DNA of 64,000 bases from Faecalicatena contorta (GTDB lineage Bacteria > Bacillota > Clostridia > Lachnospirales > Lachnospiraceae). The stretch is taken from contig NZ_QGDS01000006.1 of assembly GCF_003149105.1 (NCBI RefSeq), positions 186,001 to 250,000 on the forward strand, read 5' to 3'. The notes below the pieces were generated by a model. It was not told where the DNA came from. It worked only from the letters and a program-made list of their open reading frames with translations, and did no database searches. Made by a program: the position numbers and the translations under genes. Position 1 is the first letter of the stretch. Every line of letters begins with the position of its first letter. Below, in pieces: positions 15,937 through 25,751 of the stretch.

Positions 15937-16983
15937 ATGAGAAAACAAATATTGTTATGCCTTTTGATTATGATTATTTTTTCTATGTCTGCCTGTAATT
16001 CAGGCTCAGAGTTATATAAAGAAATGATAAAAGAATCTGAAGATTATATTCTGCCAATCGAGGATGCCAAGGAAATAGATAGAAAGGTAGAGGAAGACCT
16101 TTCGAAGTTTACACATATATATAAAGATAACTACAAAGTAGAAAAGTTAAAAATTGATGGAGTGGACAATCCTGTTGGAATTTTGTGCCGAGAGCAGGAT
16201 ATTCTTATAACGGATAGGGAGAATGACAGGCTTGTAGTAACGGATTTTGAAGGCAATGTGATTCGCAAAATAGGTGAAACCGGAAATGGTCCGCTTGAAT
16301 TTATGAGTCCTGGAGAAATTATAAGATATGAGAATAAAGTTTATATTCTTGATGAAAAAAATTACAGAGTCCAGATACTGGATGAGAATTTGAATTATGT
16401 AGAGGAAATAAAGACGAAACATGCGGATCCGAATGATCCCCACTTTGTATACCAAAATATGGCAATTAGCAAAAAGGGGATTTATTTGAATGGCTTTTCG
16501 TTTACTAGTGATCAGGTACATTTGTATACAGCGGGCACGACAGAGCCTATAGTAATTGGAAAAAATTTTTATGGGCCACTTTATAATTATCAGGAAAAGA
16601 TATATGCTATGAATACTTCAATTAAAACATACCTTAAAAAAGATGATAGTTTGAGCTATCGTGGCGGAGGAGACAACTATCTGTTTTTAGTGAATGATGA
16701 GATAAGAGATTTTGAATTAAAATGCAGTGTTATGTCAATGACAGACACGACCAGTTTTCTTATCAATGAAGCCGGGATTGTAGCCTTGTCGGTAGGTAAT
16801 GCAAGCTTATTTACCTTTGAAATGGATGGAAGATACACATCGACAGTGGCTATTATGGAAGGACTTGATGAAGAGGTTTTGGGAATAAGCGGAATTCCAA
16901 ATTTTTCTGTAAGCAGTGCTGGGGACTATTATGTGACATCGCCGAAAAATGGGATTATTTTTCGATGCTCTCCAGAGGAATAA
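15937..16983 (+). CDS. Lipoprotein with six-bladed beta-propeller (NHL-like) fold
   Basis: About 348 aa. Signal peptide with lipobox SMSAC, lipidated Cys20. The body has NHL/propeller-like repeats: NPVGILCREQDILITDRENDRLVVTDFEGNVIRKIGETGNGPLEF and KVYILDEKNYRVQILDENL, as in six-bladed propeller proteins (6-bladed beta-propeller family). Exposed on the outer face of the membrane. ATG 15937 has GGGAGG 8 bases upstream; the TTG at 15931 is less likely. It lies between the cysteine-rich peptide and the ABC permeases, and could serve as binding, immunity or scaffold protein; the exact role is unknown. Confidence 0.82.
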   Translation: MRKQILLCLLIMIIFSMSACNSGSELYKEMIKESEDYILPIEDAKEIDRKVEEDLSKFTHIYKDNYKVEKLKIDGVDNPVGILCREQDILITDRENDRLVVTDFEGNVIRKIGETGNGPLEFMSPGEIIRYENKVYILDEKNYRVQILDENLNYVEEIKTKHADPNDPHFVYQNMAISKKGIYLNGFSFTSDQVHLYTAGTTEPIVIGKNFYGPLYNYQEKIYAMNTSIKTYLKKDDSLSYRGGGDNYLFLVNDEIRDFELKCSVMSMTDTTSFLINEAGIVALSVGNASLFTFEMDGRYTSTVAIMEGLDEEVLGISGIPNFSVSSAGDYYVTSPKNGIIFRCSPEE

Positions 16984-17013
16984 ACGGGTAAATTTAACAA
17001 ATGGAGAAATGCC

Positions 17014-18129
17014 ATGAAAAAAATGGGTTATTTGGGACATCAGACGATTCAACATATGATACATTTGAGAAAGCGTTACTTGTTATATGTGGTGTCCTTT
17101 TATATTGGGTTGCTGCTGCCGGTGCTCTGTGTTGCAAATTATCGATTTATAGATACTTTTCTGGAGGTCTATTTATTCGAGGGAATGGAGAATACTGTGC
17201 AAATAGACTGGCTTAGTTCATCTTTTGAGACGACCGGTTTTGATGTTCCGGGTGTATATTCCGTAAAAGGAATGTATCAAGAAGTTGTTCTGGACTGGGA
17301 TAGTCTTCCGTTAACGATTGTAGGCAGGGACGAAAACCATTTTGAGGATATGCCCCACGTAAGAGGCAGAGTAATTACTCACAAAGAATTGAAACGGGGG
17401 GATGCAGTGTGTCTGCTGGACATGGAGAGTTCAAAGAAATATCATTGTGGTGTAGGAGATGTGGTTCGAATAAACAACCATGAATTAAGGGTTGTGGGGG
17501 TGATTGCAGATACTGTGGTCAGAAGTCATATCATAATTCCGTTGACTATGATGGAAAAGATATATGGACAAAGTGGAATGGAAATGCAGTATTCTGGAAC
17601 ATTTATGCTGAAGGAAAATCAGGATAAAGACCAATTTATTTCAGATGTTTCAGCTATGATACAAGCGAAGGATGAACAGGCGAAAATACTTTTTACGACT
17701 ACGGGGGAAGAACTGTATCAACAGGCAATTCATTCCGTGGCACGCTGGAAAACTCTCAGGGCGATTATAGCCCTTGGCGCAGTATTATTTTTTTTAATAA
17801 ATGAAACGATTATTATTATAGGCAAAATGCAAAGGGAACGGAAAGTGATTGGGATTAAAATGGCTCTTGGAATTAGTGCTCGTGAAGTTGGGATCTGCTA
17901 CTTAATAGAAACCATGTGCATAACTTTGGCGGCAGATTTACTTGTGTTTCTTACTATTAGCCCTTTAGCTAAGATGTTTTTTTTGGATAAAATTATTCTT
18001 TTTGACCATTTTGTAGTGATAGTGACCTTGATTGGTTCTTTCGGAACCAGCACAATGATTGCTTTTGCAGTGATACATAATTTGAAAAGGCACCAAATCA
18101 GCGGCATGTTTACATTGGAGGAAGTGTGA
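17014..18129 (+). CDS. FtsX/MacB-like ABC transporter permease 1
   Basis: 371 aa. One membrane segment near the N terminus (LLYVVSFYIGLLLPVLCV), a large extracytoplasmic MacB-type domain (about 50-240) and three C-terminal segments with the FtsX signature region RERKVIGIKMALGISAREVGICYLIE. This is the layout of MacB/LolC-type permeases, which move or sense peptides and lipids outside the membrane rather than importing nutrients. It pairs with permease 2 and the ATPase downstream. Stop overlaps the next start by 1 base. Confidence 0.87.
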   Translation: MKKMGYLGHQTIQHMIHLRKRYLLYVVSFYIGLLLPVLCVANYRFIDTFLEVYLFEGMENTVQIDWLSSSFETTGFDVPGVYSVKGMYQEVVLDWDSLPLTIVGRDENHFEDMPHVRGRVITHKELKRGDAVCLLDMESSKKYHCGVGDVVRINNHELRVVGVIADTVVRSHIIIPLTMMEKIYGQSGMEMQYSGTFMLKENQDKDQFISDVSAMIQAKDEQAKILFTTTGEELYQQAIHSVARWKTLRAIIALGAVLFFLINETIIIIGKMQRERKVIGIKMALGISAREVGICYLIETMCITLAADLLVFLTISPLAKMFFLDKIILFDHFVVIVTLIGSFGTSTMIAFAVIHNLKRHQISGMFTLEEV

Positions 18130-19328
18130 TGAGTTACGTCTTTAGAAAGGCAGGTTTTATGCTGATGCGCCACAAAGCAATTTATCTGCTGCTTATTGTC
18201 GAGATGGCGGTAGGTATGAGTCTGTATGTGTATTCCAGTAATCTGTCATATTCTATACAAAAGAAGGAAGATGGTTGGCGGTCATTGGAAACAGATTATC
18301 TTTTACGGATATCTGAAACAGGAGAAGAGACTACCCTGACGAACCTACCCATCGATTTAAAGGATTATGAGTATATCCAAATGCTTGCAGGGGATGATGC
18401 ATTTTTTTTCATAGATATACCAGATATTATTATTGAGAAAGATCATATAGTCGAGTATGACCTTCTCTTTGTTGACTTTCAAAAATATGGTTTGAACCCG
18501 AAATATGTTTATATGGGAAAATACATTAAAAACCAAATAAGAAATGATGGAGCCCGACTTGGTATAGGGCAAATATTACTTGAGCAAACAAGGATTGTTT
18601 TAAATACAGAAATGGATCAGCAAAAGTATTTTGAAATAAAAGATTTATCAGCTCAACTAGACGGTGAAACACTTAAATTCGAGAAAAGAGATGAAGGTAT
18701 TGCATTTACTAAGGCTATTTTGTTTCCCATCACGGAAATGGAATCATTACTTGACAGGACGCCGTTTCATATGGGAGGATTTCAATTAGGGATTAAGTCG
18801 GAACATATTGCCAATGTGGAGTATGTACTGGATGGCATTATTCAGCATCTCTCTGAAAGGCATGGTGATTACTATGGCTATAAGTTTTATTCGCCCACTG
18901 CTGAGTTGCAGAATGATACTTATCAAACAAAGCTTGATATTAACGCCATAAATAAAATAGGAGTGTTAATGCTGGCAACACTTTTAGTGGCCTCTATCTC
19001 TATTTTCAGGATGTTATTGGGGAAGCGGGAACGAGAGCTTGGAATATGTCAAGCATGTGGTGCGGGGATTCCTGTAATTATGATGGAAATTGCTGTGGAA
19101 GTATTTGTTGTCTGTCTAGGAGGAACAGCATTAGGTTGTGTGGGCGGCTTTGTGCTGACGTACAATTTTACTTCATTTTTAACAGGAATAGTCAAAATGA
19201 CAGGGCATTGGCAGACAGTGGGAATAAGTGCTATTGTGTGCATGATGATTACGGTTATTGTATCTACTGCTACGATACAGAAATTTTATTTTAAAAGAAC
19301 AATGGAATTAATCCAGGATAAATGTTAG
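18129..19328 (+). CDS. FtsX/MacB-like ABC transporter permease 2
   Basis: About 399 aa from ATG 18129, which overlaps the previous stop (TGATGA arrangement) with GGAGG at 18117. Same layout as permease 1: N-terminal segment (AIYLLLIVEMAVGMSLYVY), long external domain, then three C-terminal segments with the FtsX-like motif GKRERELGICQACGAGIPVIMMEIAVE. Presumably forms a heterodimer with permease 1, driven by the ATPase at 19343. Confidence 0.87.
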   Translation: MSYVFRKAGFMLMRHKAIYLLLIVEMAVGMSLYVYSSNLSYSIQKKEDGWRSLETDYLLRISETGEETTLTNLPIDLKDYEYIQMLAGDDAFFFIDIPDIIIEKDHIVEYDLLFVDFQKYGLNPKYVYMGKYIKNQIRNDGARLGIGQILLEQTRIVLNTEMDQQKYFEIKDLSAQLDGETLKFEKRDEGIAFTKAILFPITEMESLLDRTPFHMGGFQLGIKSEHIANVEYVLDGIIQHLSERHGDYYGYKFYSPTAELQNDTYQTKLDINAINKIGVLMLATLLVASISIFRMLLGKRERELGICQACGAGIPVIMMEIAVEVFVVCLGGTALGCVGGFVLTYNFTSFLTGIVKMTGHWQTVGISAIVCMMITVIVSTATIQKFYFKRTMELIQDKC

Positions 19329-19342
19329 GCTGGAGGAGTGTT

Positions 19343-20002
19343 ATGATATGTGTAAAAGAGCTTAGTAAAACATATTATGGGAAAGGTGTGGAGACACAGG
19401 TTTTAAAGAAACTTAACTTGAGAATTGAACAAGGGGAGTTTGTATGTATTTTGGGGAAATCAGGCTGTGGAAAAACCACATTATTGAATATATTAGGGCT
19501 ACTTGATAACGCCACCGGAGGGAGCTATGAGCTGGATGGGATTGATGTTGCTGGCTTAAGCAGAAGTAATCTTGCAAAGCTGCGGAATAAAAAGTTTGGA
19601 TTTATATTTCAGGAGTATCATTTAATACCGGAATTAAATGTAGTCGAAAACGTATGTGTTCCTCTCGGCTATGCTGGTATCGGGAAGAAGGAGCGGGAAA
19701 AAGTTTCTCTAAAACTATTAGAAGATTTAGACTTAACAGAGAAAGTAAAAAAATATCCTTCACAACTTTCAGGGGGAGAAAAACAAAGAGTTGCAATTGC
19801 AAGAGCAATTGCAAATAATCCTGCGGTTATTTTGGCGGACGAACCTACAGGGAGTCTGGATCAGAAGAATGGTGCTATTGTGATGCAAACACTAAGGAGG
19901 CTGCATGAGCAGGGAGTTGCAGTTATCATGGTGACACATGATATTGTGCTGAGTAAATACAGTACACGAATAATTGAAATGGAGGATGGAAAAATAATAT
20001 GA
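19343..20002 (+). CDS. ABC transporter ATP-binding protein (MacB/LolD type)
   Basis: 219 aa. Walker [11 protein letters not shown]-loop [18 protein letters not shown], signature [14 protein letters not shown], Walker [13 protein letters not shown] and the switch His in VTHD. The [14 protein letters not shown] segment and short length are typical of LolD/MacB ATPases that serve FtsX-like permeases. ATG 19343 follows GGAGGAG; the upstream ATG 19322 overlaps the permease and lacks a site. Last gene of the island transcription unit. Confidence 0.9.
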   Translation: MICVKELSKTYYGKGVETQVLKKLNLRIEQGEFVCILGKSGCGKTTLLNILGLLDNATGGSYELDGIDVAGLSRSNLAKLRNKKFGFIFQEYHLIPELNVVENVCVPLGYAGIGKKEREKVSLKLLEDLDLTEKVKKYPSQLSGGEKQRVAIARAIANNPAVILADEPTGSLDQKNGAIVMQTLRRLHEQGVAVIMVTHDIVLSKYSTRIIEMEDGKII

Positions 20003-20122
20003 GATATAAACCAGACTTTCTCAGTTCTTAATTCTGAATTCCACTCTGATTTTCAGGAACTAGTATTTCATAATTCCGCGAGAAATACATATATTGTTAT
20101 AAAAATATATGAATGGTGAGCT

Positions 20123-20479
20123 ATGATTACAGAACGTTATGCAACATCATTTTTTGGACTTGATGCAGAGTACTATACAGCAGAAGCTATTGCAAATATC
20201 TGGGAGGTAACGGCAGATAAGATATATGAGGAGAGCAATATCTATGTTTCGGGAAGTATTTATGCAGGTCATTCTGTTACACCAGAAACACAAGGCGACA
20301 TTTCAGGTAGTGTAATGTTTTCAGTTATAAGTACAAGGAGCCCTGTTGAGATAGAAAGTGAGGCGGAATACTGGAATGCTTATAAGGAGGTTACAGAACA
20401 GGTTAGAGGCAGATTAGGAAATCCTTATATGACCATTACAAAAGAGACCATTGATTTTTTCTATTTTAGAAAAGTCTGA
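20123..20479 (+). CDS. Hypothetical protein (118 aa)
   Basis: An open frame with an ATG and a weak GGTGAG site. The product is acidic, has no signal peptide or membrane segment, and shows no motif I can assign; alternating hydrophobic stretches (ISGSVMFSVIST) suggest beta structure. It lies between the ABC ATPase and the valS T-box promoter. The 120-base gap before it contains A+T-rich sequence without a clear promoter. May be an island gene or an isolated small protein. Confidence 0.55.
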   Translation: MITERYATSFFGLDAEYYTAEAIANIWEVTADKIYEESNIYVSGSIYAGHSVTPETQGDISGSVMFSVISTRSPVEIESEAEYWNAYKEVTEQVRGRLGNPYMTITKETIDFFYFRKV

Positions 20480-20502
20480 ATTATTAAGATTTACTAAAAA
20501 CC

Positions 20503-20531
20503 TTGACAAATCAGCATCTGAAAGCTATCAT
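20503..20531 (+). promoter_or_regulatory. Promoter of the valS T-box leader
   Basis: TTGACA (20503-20508), 17 bases, TATCAT (20526-20531), giving a start near 20538 ahead of the T-box stem I. Confidence 0.8.
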
Positions 20532-20575
20532 AGTTTGTAGTTCATATAAACTTAACATTTTATTAATATATAAAG

Positions 20576-20850
20576 GTGCTGAGGAAGAGGAGTACATAAT
20601 AACTCATGTCAGAGAGAACCGTCCGCTGGCTGAAAGACGGTTTCAGAAAAGTATTATGGAAGGTAGCTTCTGAACCGGATATCTGAATGGACGAGTAGGA
20701 TATCCCGGAATGGTCCGCGTTACAGGACTTTAGAGATGTCCCGTTGACTGGCCGCCAGGAATATTCTTTGGTCCGTTAGTTAAGGAAGGCATAAAATTAA
20801 GGTGGTACCGCGTAGATTACGCCCTTTACATATTGTAAAGGGCTTTTTCA
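20576..20850 (+). ncRNA. T-box riboswitch (valine tRNA sensing) with terminator
   Basis: Contains the hallmark T-box AAGGTGGTACCGCG (20799-20812). Stem I shows the loop-E strand AGTA on the 5' side and GAA on the 3' side; the codon after GAAG is GTA (20663-20665), a valine specifier, matching the valS gene behind it. The leader ends in a terminator: GCCCTTTACA (20821-20830) pairs with TGTAAAGGGC (20834-20843), followed by five T. Known mechanism: uncharged tRNA-Val binding favours the antiterminator and turns on valS. Confidence 0.95.
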
Positions 20851-20867
20851 TATAAAAGGAGGAAATG

Positions 20868-23519
20868 ATGGGGAAGGAACTGGCAAAAACTTATAATCCG
20901 AAAGAAATTGAAGAAAAGCTGTACGAAAAATGGTGTGAGAACAAATATTTTCATGCAAAGGCAGACAGGAGCAAAAAGCCTTTTACAACTGTAATGCCGC
21001 CGCCGAATATTACGGGAAAGCTGCATATGGGACATGCTCTGGATAATACTCTTCAGGATATTTTAATCCGCTATAAAAGGATGGAAGGATATAATGCACT
21101 GTGGATACCGGGAACGGACCATGCTGCGATTTCTACAGAAGTCAAAGTTACTAATCAGCTAAAGGAAGAAGGCATTGATAAAAAGGAATTGGGCCGAGAA
21201 GGATTTCTTGAGAGAACCTGGCAGTGGAAGGAAGAATATGCCGGAGCTATTGAGAACCAGTTGAAGAAATTGGGAATTTCCTGCGACTGGGACAGAGAGC
21301 GTTTTACCATGGATGAAGGATGTTCTAAAGCAGTGGAAGAAGTATTCATCCGGTTATATGAAAAAGGATATATTTATAAAGGCTCCAGAATTATCAACTG
21401 GTGTCCGGTCTGTAAGACATCTTTATCTGATGCAGAGGTTGAGCATGAGGAGCAGGATGGCTTTTTCTGGCACATCAAGTATCCGGTTATGGGCACAGAC
21501 CGGTTTTTAGAGATTGCTACTACACGGCCTGAGACAATGCTGGGAGATACTGCAATTGCAGTACACCCGGATGATGAGCGTTATAAAGACATTGTAGGAA
21601 AGACAGCAGTACTTCCTCTTGTAAACAGGGAAATTCCAATTGTAGCCGATTACTATGTTGATAAGGAATTTGGAACAGGTGCTGTAAAGATTACGCCTGC
21701 TCATGACCCTAATGATTTTGAAGTTGGAAAGCGTCATAGCCTGGAAGAAATTAATGTTATGAATGATGATGCTACCATAAACGAAAAGGGCGGCAAATAT
21801 GCAGGTATGGGACGCTATGAAGCAAGAAAAGCAATTGTAGAGGATTTGGAAGCACAGGGATACCTGGTGAAAATAGAACCTCATTCTCATAATGTAGGAA
21901 CCCATGACAGATGTACTACAACAGTAGAACCGCTTATTAAACAGCAGTGGTTTGTAAAGATGGAAGAGCTGGCAAAGCCGGCAATCAATGCATTAAAGAC
22001 CGGAGAACTTAAATTTGTGCCGGAACGTTTTGATAAAATTTACCTGCACTGGCTGGAGAATATCAAAGACTGGTGCATTTCCAGACAAATCTGGTGGGGA
22101 CACAGAATCCCGGCTTATTATTGTGACGAATGTAAGCAATTTGTAGTGGCAAGAGAGATGCCTGATACATGCCCATACTGTGGAGGAACTCATTTTACTC
22201 AGGATGAAGATACACTGGACACCTGGTTTAGCTCTGCACTGTGGCCTTTTTCCACACTTGGGTGGCCGGACAAAACAGAGGATTTAGATTATTTCTACCC
22301 CACGGATGTATTGGTAACAGGATATGATATTATTTTCTTCTGGGTAATCCGCATGGTGTTCTCAGGATATGAGCATACGGGAAAATCTCCGTTCCATACA
22401 GTTCTGATTCATGGGCTTGTGAGAGATTCACAGGGGCGCAAGATGAGTAAGTCCCTGGGAAATGGAATTGATCCCCTGGAAGTCATTGACCAGTATGGAT
22501 CAGATGCACTCCGGCTTACGCTGGTAACAGGAAATGCACCTGGAAATGATATGCGTTTCTACCATGAAAGGGTAGAATCAAGCAGGAACTTTGCAAATAA
22601 GGTATGGAATGCTTCACGCTTCATCCTTATGAATATTGAAAATGAACAATTGACACAGCCCGATGTTAGTACGCTGACTGAAGCGGATAAATGGATTTTA
22701 TCCAAAGTAAATACTCTGGCAAAAGACGTGACAGAAAATATGGATAAATTTGAGCTTGGTATTGCAGTACAGAAGGTATATGATTTTATTTGGGATGAGT
22801 TCTGTGACTGGTATATCGAGATTGCGAAATACCGCATTTACCATAAGGAAGAAGATCCCCAGGCGGCTAACTGTGCCCTGTGGACTCTGAAAACGGTACT
22901 GGGTCAGGCACTGAAGATGCTCCACCCATTCATGCCTTTTGTAACAGAAGAAATTTATAGTGCTCTTGTTCCTGAAGAAGAATCTTTGATGATTTCAAAA
23001 TGGCCTGTATATAATCTGGAGTGGAATTTTGCATCCTCTGAGAATCTTATGGACCATATGAAAGAAGTTATTCGTGGTATCCGTAATATCCGGGCAGAGA
23101 TGAATGTAGAGAACAGCCGTAAAACAAAGGTGTTTATTATAAGTGAAGATCAAGGACTGTGCAGCGGCATGGAGACTCTTACGGATTTTGTAAAACCTCT
23201 TATGAATGCGGCAGAGATTTTCATCAGTACCCGGAAAGAGGGTGTGGGTGAAGATGCAGTTTCTATTGTTGTTCCGGAGATTACAGTTTATCTTCCTTTG
23301 GAAGACCTGGTTGATTTCCAGCAGGAGATGGAGCGGCTGAAAAAAGAAGAAGAAAAGCTGAAAAAGGAGATTGCAAGAGCAGAGGGAATGCTTGCCAATG
23401 AGCGGTTTATCAGCAAAGCTCCGGAGGCGAAGGTACAGGAAGAAAGACAAAAACTGGAGAAGTACGCTCAGATGCTAAAGCAAGTGCAGGAGAGAATGAC
23501 AGGCTTGAATCCATCATAA
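20868..23519 (+). CDS. valS: Valyl-tRNA synthetase
   Basis: 883 aa, standard length. Class I motifs HMGH in [15 protein letters not shown] and KMSKS in [10 protein letters not shown]; editing domain with [17 protein letters not shown]; a zinc-like cluster CDECKQF...CPYCGG; C-terminal coiled coil from about residue 810 ([19 protein letters not shown]), typical for ValRS. Charges tRNA-Val in the cytoplasm. ATG 20868 is preferred to 20865 for spacing from AAAGGAGG. Controlled by the T-box leader. The LtaS-like gene follows 12 bases later, so may be cotranscribed. Confidence 0.97.
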   Translation: MGKELAKTYNPKEIEEKLYEKWCENKYFHAKADRSKKPFTTVMPPPNITGKLHMGHALDNTLQDILIRYKRMEGYNALWIPGTDHAAISTEVKVTNQLKEEGIDKKELGREGFLERTWQWKEEYAGAIENQLKKLGISCDWDRERFTMDEGCSKAVEEVFIRLYEKGYIYKGSRIINWCPVCKTSLSDAEVEHEEQDGFFWHIKYPVMGTDRFLEIATTRPETMLGDTAIAVHPDDERYKDIVGKTAVLPLVNREIPIVADYYVDKEFGTGAVKITPAHDPNDFEVGKRHSLEEINVMNDDATINEKGGKYAGMGRYEARKAIVEDLEAQGYLVKIEPHSHNVGTHDRCTTTVEPLIKQQWFVKMEELAKPAINALKTGELKFVPERFDKIYLHWLENIKDWCISRQIWWGHRIPAYYCDECKQFVVAREMPDTCPYCGGTHFTQDEDTLDTWFSSALWPFSTLGWPDKTEDLDYFYPTDVLVTGYDIIFFWVIRMVFSGYEHTGKSPFHTVLIHGLVRDSQGRKMSKSLGNGIDPLEVIDQYGSDALRLTLVTGNAPGNDMRFYHERVESSRNFANKVWNASRFILMNIENEQLTQPDVSTLTEADKWILSKVNTLAKDVTENMDKFELGIAVQKVYDFIWDEFCDWYIEIAKYRIYHKEEDPQAANCALWTLKTVLGQALKMLHPFMPFVTEEIYSALVPEEESLMISKWPVYNLEWNFASSENLMDHMKEVIRGIRNIRAEMNVENSRKTKVFIISEDQGLCSGMETLTDFVKPLMNAAEIFISTRKEGVGEDAVSIVVPEITVYLPLEDLVDFQQEMERLKKEEEKLKKEIARAEGMLANERFISKAPEAKVQEERQKLEKYAQMLKQVQERMTGLNPS

Positions 23520-23531
23520 GAGAGGTCATAA

Positions 23532-25751
23532 ATGAAACACATTCAAATCAGGAAACCTGATATAAAAGGCTTATTTCATAAAATTAAAAACTTAAATCAG
23601 GAAGATATCAAAGCGTATTGGACAGCAAAAAGAAAGCGGCGCCAGCAGGTTCTCGAGCAGCGCCGCAACAGCCGTTTTGCTCAGAAGATGCAGCCCGTAT
23701 ACAGGTTTATGAATAAGATATCTCTTATTCTTCATTTCCTGCTTGCAAGTGTACTGAATTTTTTTATAGAAGTAATATCAAGGCATTCCTTATTTGAGGC
23801 ATGGGATTATATGCTGGGGGCGCCTAAGGTATTTTTATTTAATACGTTTTTGGTATTTGCTACATTTTCGATTGTATTTCTGGTCAGGCGGAGGGTTTTC
23901 GCCAGAATCCTGCTGAGCATATTCTGGCTGTTTTTGGGAACCTGTAATGGATATCTGCTTCTGAAGCGGGTGACTCCTTTTAATGCCCAGGACTTAAAGG
24001 TGCTTTCAGATGCACTGGAATTAACGGGGAATTATTTCAGTCCCTTTGAGTTGATTTTACTGGTTATTGGTATTGCGGCAGTTGTACTCTGGGTTATTTC
24101 CATGTGGCGCAGAGGAGGACAGTATACCGGCAGAATGTATCGGATTATCTCCTTGATTGGCGTAGTGTTCTGGATGGGAGCATATGTTTTCCTTACAAAT
24201 GTGGCGATTGATAAACGTGTCGTTTCTAATTACTTTGGAAACATTGCTTTTGCATACGAAGACTATGGTTTTCCGTATTGTTTTACAGCAAGCATTTTTA
24301 ATACTGGTATATCGGAACCATCAGGATATGGCGAAGAAACCATGAGAAATATCAGTAATAACGGTGACATTGCAAAGAGCGGGACCGGCATGGAGGAAGA
24401 GGAACTTCCAAATATCATTTTCGTACAGCTTGAATCCTATTTTGACCCTACAGAGGTGGAATGGCTGCAGTTTTCGGAAGATCCGATTCCAAATCTCAGG
24501 AAGATGTACCAGGAACATTCCAATGGATATTTTAAGGTTCCTTCTGTAGGTGCGGGGACGGCCAACACAGAGTTTGAGGTGCTGACGGGGATGAGTATGC
24601 GGTTCTTTGGACCGGGGGAATATCCATATAAGACCTATGCGAAGACAAATGTGCTGGAAAGTGCAGCTACGGCTTTGGGAAGCCTTGGCTATGGAGCAGA
24701 AGCACTTCACAATAACGGTGGTAATTTTTATAGCCGCGCCCAGGTTTTCAATCACATGGGATTTGACCATTTTACGAGCAAGGAGTTCATGAATATCCTT
24801 CAGACTACACCAAAGGGCTGGGCGACAGATGATATTTTGGTCCCGAATATTTTGGAATCCATGGATACCACGGAACAGCAGGATTTTGTGTTTGCGGTCA
24901 GTGTACAGGGACATGGAGAATATCCCACGGAAAAGATGATTGAAAATCCGGAAATCACAGTAAGCGGTGTAGAGGATGAAGGACAGCGCAACGCGTGGGA
25001 GTACTATATAAACGAAGTACATGAAATGGATAAATTTGCAGGCAGCCTTGTAGAGGCAGTAAAGGAGCGCGGGGAGCCCACTGTCATTGTATTTTACGGG
25101 GACCATTTGCCGACGATGGGGCTTGAGGCCAAGGATTTAAAGGGAAGATATCTTTATAATACGAATTATGTTATATGGGATAATATCGGACTTGAAAAGG
25201 AAGACAGAAATGTTGCTTCCTACCAGATTATGGCCGACGTATTCGAGAGGCTGGACATTCACTCCGGTACAGTATTCAATTACCACCAGCAGAGAAGGCA
25301 GACAAAGAATTATCTGTCTGACTTGGAGATTCTGCAGTATGATATTTTATATGGTAAGCAATATGTCTATGAGGACAGTGGAAAGCCGATTACAGAGGGA
25401 CACATGGCAATGGGCGTGAAAGATACGACTATTACGGAACTGGTATCCCAGTTGGACGGAACCTACAGTATTTATGGTGAAAATTTTACGAAACAGAGCA
25501 AAATCTATATAAATGGAGAAAAACAAACCAGTACGTTTCTAAATAATACAAGAATTGATTTGAAGGGCTCGAAGCTGGAGGACGGAGATATTGTGCAGGT
25601 GAACCAGGTTGGGTCCAGTGATACGATTTTCCGTACATCCAGAGAGTATGAATATAAGGATGGAAAACTTACAGAACTTCCCCCTAAGTGGAATGATGTT
25701 GAACCGGGAAGGAACGCATTTGTGGAGCCTGATGAGGGTGATAAGAAGTGA
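23532..25751 (+). CDS. LtaS-like phosphoglycerol transferase (sulfatase fold)
   Basis: 739 aa. A basic N terminus, about five membrane segments (roughly residues 60-240), then an extracellular alkaline-phosphatase/sulfatase-type domain: NIIFVQLESYFDPTEV with metal-binding Glu, GAGTANTEFEVLTG with probable catalytic Thr343, and FYGDHLPTMG with the Asp-His metal ligands. A C-terminal beta-rich extension (about 620-739, NGEKQTSTFLNNTRIDLKG) is an addition beyond the core. Family role: glycerol-phosphate transfer in lipoteichoic or related polymer synthesis. The exact polymer is not deducible. Overlaps folC by 4 bases. Confidence 0.88.
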   Translation: MKHIQIRKPDIKGLFHKIKNLNQEDIKAYWTAKRKRRQQVLEQRRNSRFAQKMQPVYRFMNKISLILHFLLASVLNFFIEVISRHSLFEAWDYMLGAPKVFLFNTFLVFATFSIVFLVRRRVFARILLSIFWLFLGTCNGYLLLKRVTPFNAQDLKVLSDALELTGNYFSPFELILLVIGIAAVVLWVISMWRRGGQYTGRMYRIISLIGVVFWMGAYVFLTNVAIDKRVVSNYFGNIAFAYEDYGFPYCFTASIFNTGISEPSGYGEETMRNISNNGDIAKSGTGMEEEELPNIIFVQLESYFDPTEVEWLQFSEDPIPNLRKMYQEHSNGYFKVPSVGAGTANTEFEVLTGMSMRFFGPGEYPYKTYAKTNVLESAATALGSLGYGAEALHNNGGNFYSRAQVFNHMGFDHFTSKEFMNILQTTPKGWATDDILVPNILESMDTTEQQDFVFAVSVQGHGEYPTEKMIENPEITVSGVEDEGQRNAWEYYINEVHEMDKFAGSLVEAVKERGEPTVIVFYGDHLPTMGLEAKDLKGRYLYNTNYVIWDNIGLEKEDRNVASYQIMADVFERLDIHSGTVFNYHQQRRQTKNYLSDLEILQYDILYGKQYVYEDSGKPITEGHMAMGVKDTTITELVSQLDGTYSIYGENFTKQSKIYINGEKQTSTFLNNTRIDLKGSKLEDGDIVQVNQVGSSDTIFRTSREYEYKDGKLTELPPKWNDVEPGRNAFVEPDEGDKK

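Noticed and set aside
14565-20002. Lanthipeptide or double-glycine bacteriocin cluster
   Set aside because: No LanB/C/M, radical SAM or peptidase-ABC exporter is present; the peptides carry ordinary signal peptides.
24321-25106. 261-codon minus-strand open frame
   Set aside because: Antisense to the LtaS-like gene, which carries all catalytic motifs; no ribosome site.
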